Positions 33,669 through 41,860 of a stretch of DNA of 64,000 nt are shown here, in pieces. Each line of letters opens with the position of its first letter. Position 1 is the stretch's first letter. The notes beneath the pieces are model-generated. The model worked only from the letters and a program-made list of their open reading frames with translations. It was not told where the DNA came from and searched no databases. Position numbers and translations under genes: made by a program. The DNA is from CAVWSM01 sp963798505 (GTDB taxonomy: Bacteria > Actinomycetota > Actinomycetes > Jiangellales > Jiangellaceae), in contig CAWCTX010000005.1 of assembly GCA_963798505.1 (NCBI GenBank), forward strand, positions 744,001-808,000, given 5' to 3'.

Positions 33669-35030
33669 ATGGACAGGCGCATCTTTGGTCTCGAGAACGA
33701 GTACGGCGTCACGTGCACGTTCCGCGGTCAGCGGCGCCTGTCACCCGATGAGGTCGCCCGCTATCTGTTCCGCCGCGTCGTGTCCTGGGGTCGCAGCAGC
33801 AACGTCTTCCTGCGCAACGGCGCGCGTCTCTATCTCGATGTGGGCAGTCACCCCGAATACGCGACGCCGGAGTGCGACTCGCTGATCGACCTCGTCACGC
33901 ACGACAAGGCCGGTGAACGCATCCTCGAAGGATTGCTCGTCGACGCGGAGCGCCGCCTCCGCGAGGAGGGGATCGCCGGCGACGTCTACCTGTTCAAGAA
34001 CAACACCGACTCGGCCGGCAACTCGTACGGCTGCCATGAGAACTACCTCGTCAGCCGCCACGGCGAGTTCAGCAGGCTTGCCGACGTGCTCATCCCGTTC
34101 CTGGTCTCCCGTCAGCTCATCTGCGGCGCGGGCAAGATCCTGCAGACGCCGCGCGGCGCGGTCTATTCGGTGAGCCAGCGGGCCGAGCACATCTGGGAGG
34201 GCGTCTCATCGGCCACCACGCGCAGCCGACCCATCATCAACACTCGCGACGAGCCGCACGCCGACGCCGAGCGCTATCGCCGGCTGCACGTCATCGTCGG
34301 CGACTCCAACATGAGCGAGACGACGACGCTGCTCAAGCTCGGCGCCACCGACCTCGTACTCCGCCTCATCGAGGCCGGGGTCAGCATGCGCGATCTCACT
34401 CTCGAAAACCCCATCCGCGCGATCCGCGAGATCAGCCATGACATGACCGGGCGTCGAAAGGTGCGCCTCGCCAACGGCCGCGACATGAGCGGGTTGGACA
34501 TCCAGGAGGAGTACTTCACCAAGGCTCGCGACTTCGTCGACCGCCGCGACCTTGCGACGCCCACCGTGCGGCGCGTGCTCGACCTGTGGGAGCGCACGCT
34601 CAAGGCCGTCGAGTCCGGCGACCTCTCGCTGGTGGAACGCGAGATCGACTGGGTGATCAAGCACCGCATGATCGAGCGCTACCGCCTGCGCCACGGCCTC
34701 CCGCTGTCGAGCGCACGCATCGCCCAACTCGACCTGGCATACCACGACATCCATCGCCACCGCGGGCTGTTCTACCTGCTGGAGCGGCGGGGAGCCGTTA
34801 CGCGCGTGACGCGCGATCTCGAGGTGTTCGAGGCGAAGACGCTGCCACCACAGACCACACGGGCGAGGCTGCGCGGGGAGTTCATCCGCCGTGCGCAGGA
34901 GCGACGGCGTGACTTCACCGTCGACTGGGTCCATCTCAAGCTCAACGACCAGGCGCAGCGCACCGTGCTTTGCAAGGACCCGTTCCGCTCGGTCGACGAG
35001 CGCGTGGAGAAGCTCATCGCCAGCATGTGA
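33669..35030 (+). CDS. pafA: Pup-protein ligase PafA
   Basis: 453-aa carboxylate-amine ligase that phosphorylates the C-terminal Glu of Pup and joins it to substrate lysines. Start MDRRIFGLENEYGVTCTFRG carries the ATP/metal Glu pair. Then ARLYLDVGSHPEYATPECDS with the catalytic Asp, FKNNTDSAGNSYGCHENYLV, INTRDEPHADAERYRRLHVI and the C-terminal VDWVHLKLNDQAQRTVLCKD (Pup-binding lid) close the protein. Paralogous to Dop but lacking its extra loop. Intact. Confidence 0.97.
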   Translation: MDRRIFGLENEYGVTCTFRGQRRLSPDEVARYLFRRVVSWGRSSNVFLRNGARLYLDVGSHPEYATPECDSLIDLVTHDKAGERILEGLLVDAERRLREEGIAGDVYLFKNNTDSAGNSYGCHENYLVSRHGEFSRLADVLIPFLVSRQLICGAGKILQTPRGAVYSVSQRAEHIWEGVSSATTRSRPIINTRDEPHADAERYRRLHVIVGDSNMSETTTLLKLGATDLVLRLIEAGVSMRDLTLENPIRAIREISHDMTGRRKVRLANGRDMSGLDIQEEYFTKARDFVDRRDLATPTVRRVLDLWERTLKAVESGDLSLVEREIDWVIKHRMIERYRLRHGLPLSSARIAQLDLAYHDIHRHRGLFYLLERRGAVTRVTRDLEVFEAKTLPPQTTRARLRGEFIRRAQERRRDFTVDWVHLKLNDQAQRTVLCKDPFRSVDERVEKLIASM

Positions 35031-35154
35031 CGCAGCGCACGCGCTGTGATCTCCGTCCTGAGAAGTGACTGAGAACATCGGTCGGCCGGCGGGCCTGGTG
35101 GTGGGCGCGGGTTAGGCTGTCATGACCCCTTTTCCCCGCTGACAGGATCTTGTT

Positions 35155-36082
35155 GTGCGCCGAATCGCCGCCGTGCTCGTCGCCGCCACGCTTGGGCTCG
35201 CTGCCTGCGGCGGCGGGGATGACGACCCGACCGCCGACCCGACCTCGACGGAGTCGTCGACCGCCGTCGCGACGGTCGACGGTCCCGTACCCGATGTGAC
35301 GGGCGAGTTCGGCGCCAAGCCCACCGTCGCGACCTCGTCGGAGACCCCGTCGGAGGATCTCGCGGTGAAGGTGCTCGCGGAGGGTGATGGCGAGGTTGTC
35401 CGCGAGGGCGACCTCCTGGTTGCTCACTACCTCGGCCAGATCTGGGACACCGGGGCCGTCTTCGACAACTCCTACGACCGTGGCGCGCCGTCCGCCTTCC
35501 AGATCGGCACCGGGGCCGTGATCGAGGGCTGGGACGCCGGGCTCGTCGGCCAGTCCGTCGGCTCCCGCGTTCAGCTCGCTGTCCCGCCGGCGCTGGGTTA
35601 CCCCGACGGCAACGAGCAGGCCGGCATCAGCCAGGACGACACTCTGGTGTTCGTCGTCGACATCGTCGACACCTACGGGGCCACCGAGCAGGCGGAGAGC
35701 ACGGCCGTCGCCACGCTGCCCGAGGGTCTGCCCGCCGTCACCGACGGCGACGCGGGCGCGCGGCCCGACGGTGGAGATCGGCGACAGTGCGCCGCCGGCC
35801 GCGTCGGACGCGATCGTTCTCGCCGACGGCACCGGCGCGCCGCTGGCGGTCGACAAGAGCCTGGTCCTGCAGCTCGTCCAGTACGACTACTCGACCAAGG
35901 AGCTGGTTGGCAGCACGTGGGGCGAGGGCCCGCGTGCCTACCAGGCCTCCGAGATCCCGCCGCAGATCGTGCAGGCGCTGACTGGCAAGAATGCCGGCAC
36001 CCGCGTCATGTTCCGCAGCGTCCCCACCGCCGACGGCGCTACCCCTGAGGTGTTCGTCATCGACACGCTCGGCAGCTTCTAA
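35155..36082 (+). CDS. Tandem FKBP-type peptidyl-prolyl isomerase lipoprotein (one frameshift)
   Basis: About 309 aa, extracytoplasmic. Lipoprotein signal IAAVLVAATLGLAACGGG with lipobox LAAC. The first FKBP domain has LLVAHYLGQIWDTGAVFDNS, GAVIEGWDAGLVGQSVGSRV and PPALGYPDGNEQAGI. After a one-base frame change near 35760 (VTDGDAGARP then TVEIGDSAPP), a second, divergent FKBP domain reads SLVLQLVQYDYSTKELVGST and QIVQALTGKNAGTRVMF and ends DTLGSF. The second lacks several active-site aromatics, so it may be a binding rather than catalytic module. Start GTG 35155. Followed 11 nt later by a cytosolic FKBP. Confidence 0.88.
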
Positions 36083-36093
36083 GGAGCCGACCA

Positions 36094-36456
36094 ATGCCCG
36101 ACAAGCCCGAGATCGACTTTCCTGGCGGCACCGCGCCCGTCGACCTGGAGATCAGCGACCTGACCGTTGGTGACGGCACCGAGGCCAAGGCCGGCGACCG
36201 GGTGCTCGTGCACTACGTCGGCGTCGAGTTCGACAGCGGCGAGGAGTTCGACTCGTCGTGGAACCGCGGCGAGCCGATCGAGTTTCCGCTCAAGGGCCTC
36301 ATCCAAGGCTGGCAGGACGGCATCCCGGGCATGAAGGTCGGCGGGCGCCGACAGCTCGTGATCCCGCCCGAGCAGGCGTACGGCCCAGCGGGCGGCGGAC
36401 ACCGGCTGTCCGGCAAGACGTTGGTCTTCGTGATCGACCTGCTCGACGTCAAGTGA
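36094..36456 (+). CDS. FKBP-type peptidyl-prolyl cis-trans isomerase
   Basis: 120-aa single-domain FKBP without a signal peptide, so cytosolic. RVLVHYVGVEFDSGEEFDSS, then WNRGEPIEFPLKGLIQGWQD with GIPGMKVGGRRQLVIPPEQA and YGPAGGGHRLSGKTLVFVID contain the conserved Tyr, Asp, Phe, Ile and Trp pocket residues. In actinomycetes this gene commonly lies between pafA and pafB, as here. It overlaps the 3' end of the convergent DUF3866 gene by 8 bp. Confidence 0.95.
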   Translation: MPDKPEIDFPGGTAPVDLEISDLTVGDGTEAKAGDRVLVHYVGVEFDSGEEFDSSWNRGEPIEFPLKGLIQGWQDGIPGMKVGGRRQLVIPPEQAYGPAGGGHRLSGKTLVFVIDLLDVK

Positions 36457-37523
36457 GCAGGTCGGCCGCGTGCCGACCCGCCGCCGCGGCGGCAAGGAAA
36501 TAGACCCGCTCCTCGTCAAGGCCGCGGCCCATCGTCGACAGCCGTACGGGCGATGCCGCGAAGGCGTCGTCAAGACCCTCGACAGCCACATCCACCAGCC
36601 GATGCGGCGGGGTGAGCGGTGCGGCGTCCTCCCGGATCCGTGCCTCCTCGGCCCCGCCGACCAGCGGCACCACGACGTCGGCGGGTGCCAGAGCAACCCG
36701 GCCATAGGCCGTCAGGCTGTGGTGCGACACGCCCTGGTGCCGCGGCCCGCGCGTCGGCGAACGACACCCGCAATGACGCCACCGGCCGCCCGCGCAACGC
36801 GGCGGTGGCGTTGACCGCCTCGCCCGCTGCCACCCCAGAGAAGCCCCAGCGGGTCCCGGTCCCCAGGTTCCCCGGGCCTTGAGCGACGACCGCGACATCC
36901 GCGCCAAGCACGTGCCGCGCGGCGAGCAGGCCGGTGTGCAGGGTGACGGCGTCGAGGTCGCCGCCGAACGCCTGCCCGACGGTCACGCATCCCGCGAGGA
37001 GGCCGGCGTTTCGCAGCGCCGCGACAGAGCGGGAGAACCAGGCCGGCAGGGCGCCACCGTCGGTCATCACGTAAGCGATCGACGCCTCCGGCGCGGTCGC
37101 CCGTGTACCGGCAACAATCGCCGGCAACGCAGAGTGGAGATCCGCGACGACAACCGGCATCCCGCTCAGGTCGTCAGCGTCGCGCAGCAGTGCGTGGTGC
37201 GGCGAGTCCTGCTCGTCGACGCCGAGCACCGTCGCCTGCAAGGGGGTGTAGCGCGCCTTGACGAGGTGTCCAGGCCCGGGCTCGGGGTCGGCGGGCAGCC
37301 GGTCGGGGACGGCGATGACGAGCGCGACACCGCCGGTGCCAAGGCCGAGTGCCAGCGCGGTCGTGTTGAGCAGGACGCGGTCGCCCGGCTCCGGACGGCC
37401 GACGAGCGACGGGTAGGCGAGCGCCCGGACGCCCCCTTCGTCACCCACAGTGACAGTGAGCTGCATCGCCCCAGCCCACTCGTTGACGATCTGCGTCACC
37501 GTGCCGTCCCGCCATGTGATCAC
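36449..37523 (-). CDS. DUF3866 family protein (frameshifted)
   Basis: About 357 aa. N-terminus VITWRDGTVTQIVNEWAGAM then GDRVLLNTTALALGLGTGGV, GHLVKARYTPLQATVLGVDE, VVADLHSALPAIVAGTRATA, MTDGGALPAWFSRSVAALR and AVVAQGPGNLGTGTRWGFSG are characteristic of the family. The frame changes near 36760. The last part reads RHQGVSHHSLTAYGRVALAP, then DVVVPLVG, and ends GRHAADLLT. GTG 37523 is supported by TAGCCT 8 nt upstream. No function is known for the family; its neighbourhood with pafBC is conserved. Confidence 0.85.
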
Positions 37524-37531
37524 GGCTCGCG

Positions 37532-37559
37532 AGGCTACCCCCCACGATTGGATACGGTG
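37532..37559. promoter_or_regulatory. Overlapping divergent promoters of DUF3866 and pafB
   Basis: Minus-strand TAGCCT (37532-37537) is 8 nt from the DUF3866 GTG. Plus-strand TACGGT (37554-37559) is 5 nt from the pafB GTG. Start codons are only 41 nt apart, so each -35 zone falls on the other promoter's -10. Confidence 0.45.
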
Positions 37560-37564
37560 CTTCG

Positions 37565-38534
37565 GTGGCACACCCCAAGAGCGAGCGGCTGATGAATCTC
37601 GTCATCTGCCTGCTCGTCGCGCGGACGTATGTGCCCAAGAGCCGGATCCGCGAGCTCGTCGGTGGGTATGGCGACCAGTCAGACGATGCGTTCGAGCGCA
37701 TGTTCGAGCGCGACAAGGATGAGCTGCGCGAGCTCGGCATCCCGATCGAGACCGGCCAGGGCCTCGGCGACGAGGAGCCCGGCTATCGCATCCGGCGCAG
37801 CGAGTTCGAGCTCCCGCCGATCTCGCCTGGAGCCCGACGAGGCGGCGGTCGTGGGGCTGGCCGCGCGGGTGTGGCGACAGTCCGGCCTCGCGGAGGCGAG
37901 CACGCGGGCGCTGCTCAAGTTGCGCGCCGCGGGCGTGGACGCCGACCCGGGCGCGCTCGACCGGGTCGAGCCGCAGGTCGCGGGGGAGGAGCCGGCGCTC
38001 TGGGCCCTGTGGCGGGCGGTGCGCGATCGGCGCCGGGTCACCTTCGACTATCGCAAGCCCGGCGGGCCCGCCGTCGAAGAGCGGCACGTCGAGCCGTGGA
38101 GCGTGCTCTCGTACCGAGGCCGCTGGTATCTGACGGGGCACGACCTCGACCGTGGGGAGGAGCGGCTGTTCCGGCTGTCGCGCATCACGAGCGAGGTGCA
38201 GCCCGTGGGGAAGGGCAAGGCGTACGACGTGCCGCCCGCCGAGCAGGTCCGGGCCGCGGCCCGCTCGCTCGTCTCCGACGGGCCTAGGGTCGAGCCCACA
38301 CGCGAGGCGCGGCTGCGGGTGCGCAAAGGAGCGGGATTCAGCCTGCGACGCTGGGCATCGCAGCAGCAAGGACGGTGACGGGCTTCGACGAGATCACGCT
38401 GCCGTTCAGCGACACCAGCTACCTGGCCGAGAGCATCGCCGGGCACGGCGTCGACGTCCTCGTTCTCGAGCCCGACGATCTCCGCGACCGGGTCGATCGC
38501 CAATCTCAACCGGGTGCTGGAGACGACGGCATGA
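37565..38534 (+). CDS. pafB: WYL-domain transcriptional regulator PafB (frameshifted)
   Basis: One half of the PafBC activator of the LexA-independent DNA-damage response. Winged helix: KSERLMNLVICLLVARTYVP then DDAFERMFERDKDELRELGI. The frame changes near 37825 to LEPDEAAVVGLAARVWRQSG. The WYL domain has RVTFDYRKPGG and EERHVEPWSVLSYRGRWYLT then RLFRLSRITSEVQ. A shift near 38360 gives FDEITLPFSDTSYLAESIAG, and one near 38495 gives ANLNRVLETTA and a TGA overlapping the pafC ATG (ATGA). Three single-base changes in such a conserved gene suggest sequence error. Confidence 0.9.
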
Positions 38535-39622
38535 GCGGCTCGCAGGACCAGGTGGCGCGGCTGCTGGCGCTGCTGCCGTACCTGCTCGCACATCCGGGCG
38601 CCAAGGTCAGGGACGTCGCGCGGCTGTTCCGGGTCAGCGAGCGGCAGCTGGTCCGTGACTTGCACGTCCTGTGGTTCTCCGGCCTACCCGGCCTGTCGAT
38701 GGGTGACTACATCGAGGTCGACATGGAGGCCGTCGAGGGCGCGGGAGTCATCAACGTCTCCAACGCCGACTACCTCGAACGGCCGCTGCGGCTGCAGGGC
38801 GACGAGGCGTTGGCGATCATCGTGGCGCTACGGGCGCTCGCCTCGATGCCCGGGCTGACCGACCGCGACGCGGTCGACCGTGCCCTGGTCAAGCTCGAGG
38901 CGGCTGCCGGCGGGTCGTTCGACGGGGCCGCGGCCGTGGCCATCGAGGACAGCCGGGACTTCGGCACCGCGGTCGCCGACACCGTACGGCAGGCACTCGC
39001 CGAGAGCCGCCGGCTGCACATGGGCTACTGGGTGCCGGGGCGGGACGAGACCACCGAGCGCGACGTCGACCCGATGCGCCTGCTCGCCGTGCAGGGCCGG
39101 CTCTACCTCGAGGGGTGGTGCCGGCTGGCGTCCGACGTGCGGCTGTTCCGGCTCGACCGCATCGCGTCCGTGAGCATTCTCGACGTCGCCGCGGAGGTCC
39201 CGCCACAGGCCCGCCAGCGGGACCTTGCCGACGGTCTCTTCCAGCCGTCGCCGACCGACGAGGTGGTGACCCTGGAGCTCGATCCGCGAGCGCGCTGGGT
39301 GGCCGAGTACTACCCCTGCGAGTCGGTCGAGGAGCTGCCCGGCAACCGGCTGCGCGCCCGGTTGCGTACGGCTGACCGGCGCTGGGTCGTCCGCCTGGTG
39401 CTCCGGCACGGCGGCGCCGTTCAGGTGATCGCACCCGACGTGCTCGTCGAGGAGGTCCGGGCGGGCGCGCAGGCGGCGCTGGCGGCCATCCGGGATGATC
39501 ACGGTAACGTGATCATCCCGGACTGCGCGAGGCCTGCACGCCTTGCCCAGACCGGCTCCGCCAGAAGTGATCGCACGAAGCGGCCGCAGGCAGTAGCGTC
39601 GTCGGCGTGTGGGTGTGGGTGA
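38531..39622 (+). CDS. pafC: WYL-domain transcriptional regulator PafC
   Basis: Partner of PafB. N-terminal helix-turn-helix: QVARLLALLPYLLAHPGAKV then RDVARLFRVSERQLVRDLHV. The WYL core has LHMGYWVPGRDETTERDVDP, MRLLAVQGRLYLEGWCRLAS and DVRLFRLDRIASV. The C-terminal WCX part ends ...VLVEEVRAGAQAALAAIRDD. The tail after residue about 335 (CARPARLAQTGSARSDRTKR and onward) is unlike the family and overlaps the next small gene, so an indel near 39500 may have removed the true stop. ATG 38531 overlaps the pafB stop. Confidence 0.9.
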   Translation: MSGSQDQVARLLALLPYLLAHPGAKVRDVARLFRVSERQLVRDLHVLWFSGLPGLSMGDYIEVDMEAVEGAGVINVSNADYLERPLRLQGDEALAIIVALRALASMPGLTDRDAVDRALVKLEAAAGGSFDGAAAVAIEDSRDFGTAVADTVRQALAESRRLHMGYWVPGRDETTERDVDPMRLLAVQGRLYLEGWCRLASDVRLFRLDRIASVSILDVAAEVPPQARQRDLADGLFQPSPTDEVVTLELDPRARWVAEYYPCESVEELPGNRLRARLRTADRRWVVRLVLRHGGAVQVIAPDVLVEEVRAGAQAALAAIRDDHGNVIIPDCARPARLAQTGSARSDRTKRPQAVASSACGCG

Positions 39623-39777
39623 TCCTGTACGGCGTCCTCGGCGTGGCCGGCGTCGCCCTGATCGGGTGGCTCGGCGTTAGTCTGTGGCGGCGGGCGCAGC
39701 GGCTGATGACCGAGCTCGAGGCCCTGGAGGCCGATCTGGACGCCAACCTGGCACGAATACCGACGACCGACAGTTAA
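39607..39777 (+). CDS. Small single-pass membrane protein between pafC and tatA
   Basis: 56 aa from GTG 39607 to TAA 39777. One N-terminal transmembrane segment (VWVILYGVLGVAGVALIGWL) is followed by a short charged helix (RRAQRLMTELEALEADLDAN). It overlaps the apparent pafC end by 16 nt and precedes tatA by 60 nt. Topology resembles TatA/TatB-type proteins (TM plus amphipathic helix), but there is no TatA FG motif. I do not recognise a family. Its coding nature is supported by a clean TM-helix-tail layout and position. Confidence 0.6.
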   Translation: MWVWVILYGVLGVAGVALIGWLGVSLWRRAQRLMTELEALEADLDANLARIPTTDS

Positions 39778-39837
39778 CTGCTGCGCCCGGCAGCGTACGA
39801 TCGGAACCGTTCGTCCATTTGATGGAAGTGAGTCCCC

Positions 39838-40092
39838 ATGTTCGGCGGCAGAGGCATCCAGGCACCAGAGATCATCCTCATCCTCGTCGTGATCTTGCTG
39901 CTCTTCGGCGCCCGCAAACTGCCCGAGACGGCCAAGGGCATGGGCCAGGCGCTGAAGATCTTCAAGAAGGAGGTCAAGGAGGAAGACGCTCCGAAGACCC
40001 CTGAGATCACCGCCAACGAGGCTCCCAGCACGCCCACCGTGTCCTCGGAGCAGGTCCAGCAGCCGGCTCCGCAGGAGCACGAGCGCTCCTGA
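39838..40092 (+). CDS. tatA: Sec-independent protein translocase subunit TatA
   Basis: 84 aa. Short periplasmic start, TM helix IQAPEIILILVVILLLF, hinge FGARKLPETAKGMGQ, then amphipathic helix ALKIFKKEVKEE and an acidic/Gln-rich tail. The FG-x-x-KLP hinge is canonical. It polymerises to form the pore of the twin-arginine pathway with TatC, whose gene follows 22 nt later. Confidence 0.95.
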   Translation: MFGGRGIQAPEIILILVVILLLFGARKLPETAKGMGQALKIFKKEVKEEDAPKTPEITANEAPSTPTVSSEQVQQPAPQEHERS

Positions 40093-40114
40093 CTGACCCG
40101 AGCGCTCCAGGCTG

Positions 40115-40948
40115 ATGGCCACCATCACTGGGCGCCGAGGCGGCGGCCCGGCGCCTCACGACCGCGAGGGCCGCATGTCCCTCGTCGAGCACCTGCGCGA
40201 GCTGCGATCTCGCCTCATCAAGAGCGTCATTGCGCTGGTCCTCGGCGGTGTCGTCGGCCTGATCTTCTACAACGAGATCCTGTCCTGGTTCATCGGGCCC
40301 TTCCGTGACGCGGTCGCCGAGCTCAACGCGTCTCAGGACCTCGACGCCAAGATCAACTTCTCGGGCATCGGCGACCCCTTTACGATTCCGCTCAAGGTCG
40401 CGCTGCTCACCGGCATCGTGCTGTCCTCCCCGGTGTGGATCTACCAGCTCTGGTCCTTCATCGTCCCGGGCCTGTACGCCAACGAGCGCCGGTGGACGCT
40501 GATCGCAGTCGGCTGCACCCTTCCGCTGTTCCTGGCCGGCATCGCTCTGTGCTACTGGCTGCTACCCAAGGGACTCGCGATCATCCTGGGGTTCACGCCC
40601 GACGACGTGAGCAACATCGTCTCGTTTGCCGACTACTTCAGCTTCGTGCTGCGCCTGGAGCTGGTGTTCGGCATCGCTTTCCTGTTGCCGGTGTTCGTCG
40701 TGCTGCTCAACCTGGTCGGCGTGTTCGCGGGGCGCACGTTGTCGCGTTCGCGCCCGTGGATCGTCGTCGGCATCTTCGTGTTCGCCGCGGTGGCCACGCC
40801 CACCGGTGACCCGATCACCATGCTGGCGCTCGCGGTCCCGATGTGGGTCCTGTTCGAGATTGCCGTAGTCATCTGCAAGATGAACGACAAGCGACGGGCC
40901 CGCCAGCTTGCCGAGATCGAGCGCATGGTCGACGAGGAGACCACCTGA
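40115..40948 (+). CDS. tatC: Sec-independent protein translocase subunit TatC
   Basis: 277-aa six-TM core receptor for twin-arginine signal peptides. The N-terminal cytosolic signature MSLVEHLRELRSRLIKSVIA includes the conserved Glu. The periplasmic loop has GDPFTIPLKVALLTGIVLSS then PVWIYQLWSFIVPGLYANER. Later segments are FADYFSFVLRLELVFGIAFL and TGDPITMLALAVPMWVLFEI. The start at ATG 40115 has an Arg/Gly-rich leader; ATG 40174 (MSLVEHL) is equally plausible. Its TGA overlaps the CTG that begins the next gene. Confidence 0.95.
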   Translation: MATITGRRGGGPAPHDREGRMSLVEHLRELRSRLIKSVIALVLGGVVGLIFYNEILSWFIGPFRDAVAELNASQDLDAKINFSGIGDPFTIPLKVALLTGIVLSSPVWIYQLWSFIVPGLYANERRWTLIAVGCTLPLFLAGIALCYWLLPKGLAIILGFTPDDVSNIVSFADYFSFVLRLELVFGIAFLLPVFVVLLNLVGVFAGRTLSRSRPWIVVGIFVFAAVATPTGDPITMLALAVPMWVLFEIAVVICKMNDKRRARQLAEIERMVDEETT

Positions 40949-41851
40949 GCGCCGCCCTCCCAGGTGCGCCGCGCGAGATAGCCCTGCTGGTCAACCCCAC
41001 CTCCGGACGTGGCCGCGGCGCCCGGGCGGGACGCGAGGCGGCGCACCGGCTGTCGGCCGCCGGGTGCAACGTCCGGCACCTGATGGGCCGCGACGCCACC
41101 GAGGCCGCGGACCTTGCTCGACAGGCCGTACGCGACAACGTTGACGCCCTCGTCGTGGCCGGCGGCGACGGCATGGTCCACATCGGGCTGCAGGCGGCCG
41201 CGGGCACGGACGTCCCGTTCGGCATCATTCCCGCGGGCAGCGGCAACGACGTCGCCCGCGCGCTCGATCTCCCACGCGGTGATGCCGGCGCGGCTGCCGA
41301 TGTCGTCGCCGCCGGTTCGACCCGCAGGATCGATCTCGGCCGCAGCGACGGCACCTGGTTCGCAGCGATCGCCGCGCTCGGCTTCGATGCCCTCGTCAAC
41401 GAGCGCGGCAACCGCATGCGCTGGCCGCGCGGGCCGGTTGCGCTACAACGTCGCGCTCGCCGTCGAGCTCGGCCTGTTCCGGCCGATCCCGTACGAGCTG
41501 GAGACTGACAGCGGCACCGAACAGCTCGACGCCATGCTTGTGTCGGTCGCCAACGGGCCCTCCTGCGGCGGCGGGATGAAGTTCGTTCCCGACGCGCGGC
41601 TCAACGACGGGATGCTCGACCTGTTCGTCGTACACCCGATCTCGAAGCCCGCGCTCGTACGGATCTTCCCCAAGGTCTACAGCGGACGGCACGTGACGCA
41701 CCCGGCGGTGGAGATCCGGCGTGTACGCAGCGTGCGTGTTGCCGCGCCAGGCGTCACCGCCTACGCCGACGGTGAGCGACTCGGCCCGCTGCCCCGCACC
41801 TTCGAGGCCGTCCCGACCGCCCTCCGAGTGTTCGCCCCGCCAGCCAGGTAG
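40945..41851 (+). CDS. Diacylglycerol/lipid kinase family protein (YegS/DagK-like), CTG start, frameshifted
   Basis: About 302 aa. The catalytic domain has REIALLVNPTSGRGRGARAG, VDALVVAGGDGMVHIGLQAA and VPFGIIPAGSGNDVARALDL, the GGDG nucleotide motif and GSGND being diagnostic. One surplus base near 41440 shifts to LRYNVALAVELGLFRPIPYE, VSVANGPSCGGGMKFVPDAR and LNDGMLDLFVVHPI, ending VPTALRVFAPPAR. No ATG, GTG or TTG exists in frame near the family's start. CTG 40945 overlaps the tatC stop (CTGA) exactly as ATGA/GTGA junctions do elsewhere. Phosphorylates a lipid; phosphatidylglycerol/DAG recycling is likely. Confidence 0.88.
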
Positions 41852-41854
41852 GTT
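41849..41854 (+). promoter_or_regulatory. Candidate -10 hexamer (TAGGTT), leaderless start of helY
   Basis: TAGGTT overlaps the stop of the upstream kinase gene and ends 6 nt before the helY ATG at 41861. Confidence 0.45.
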
Positions 41855-41860
41855 CGCGGC

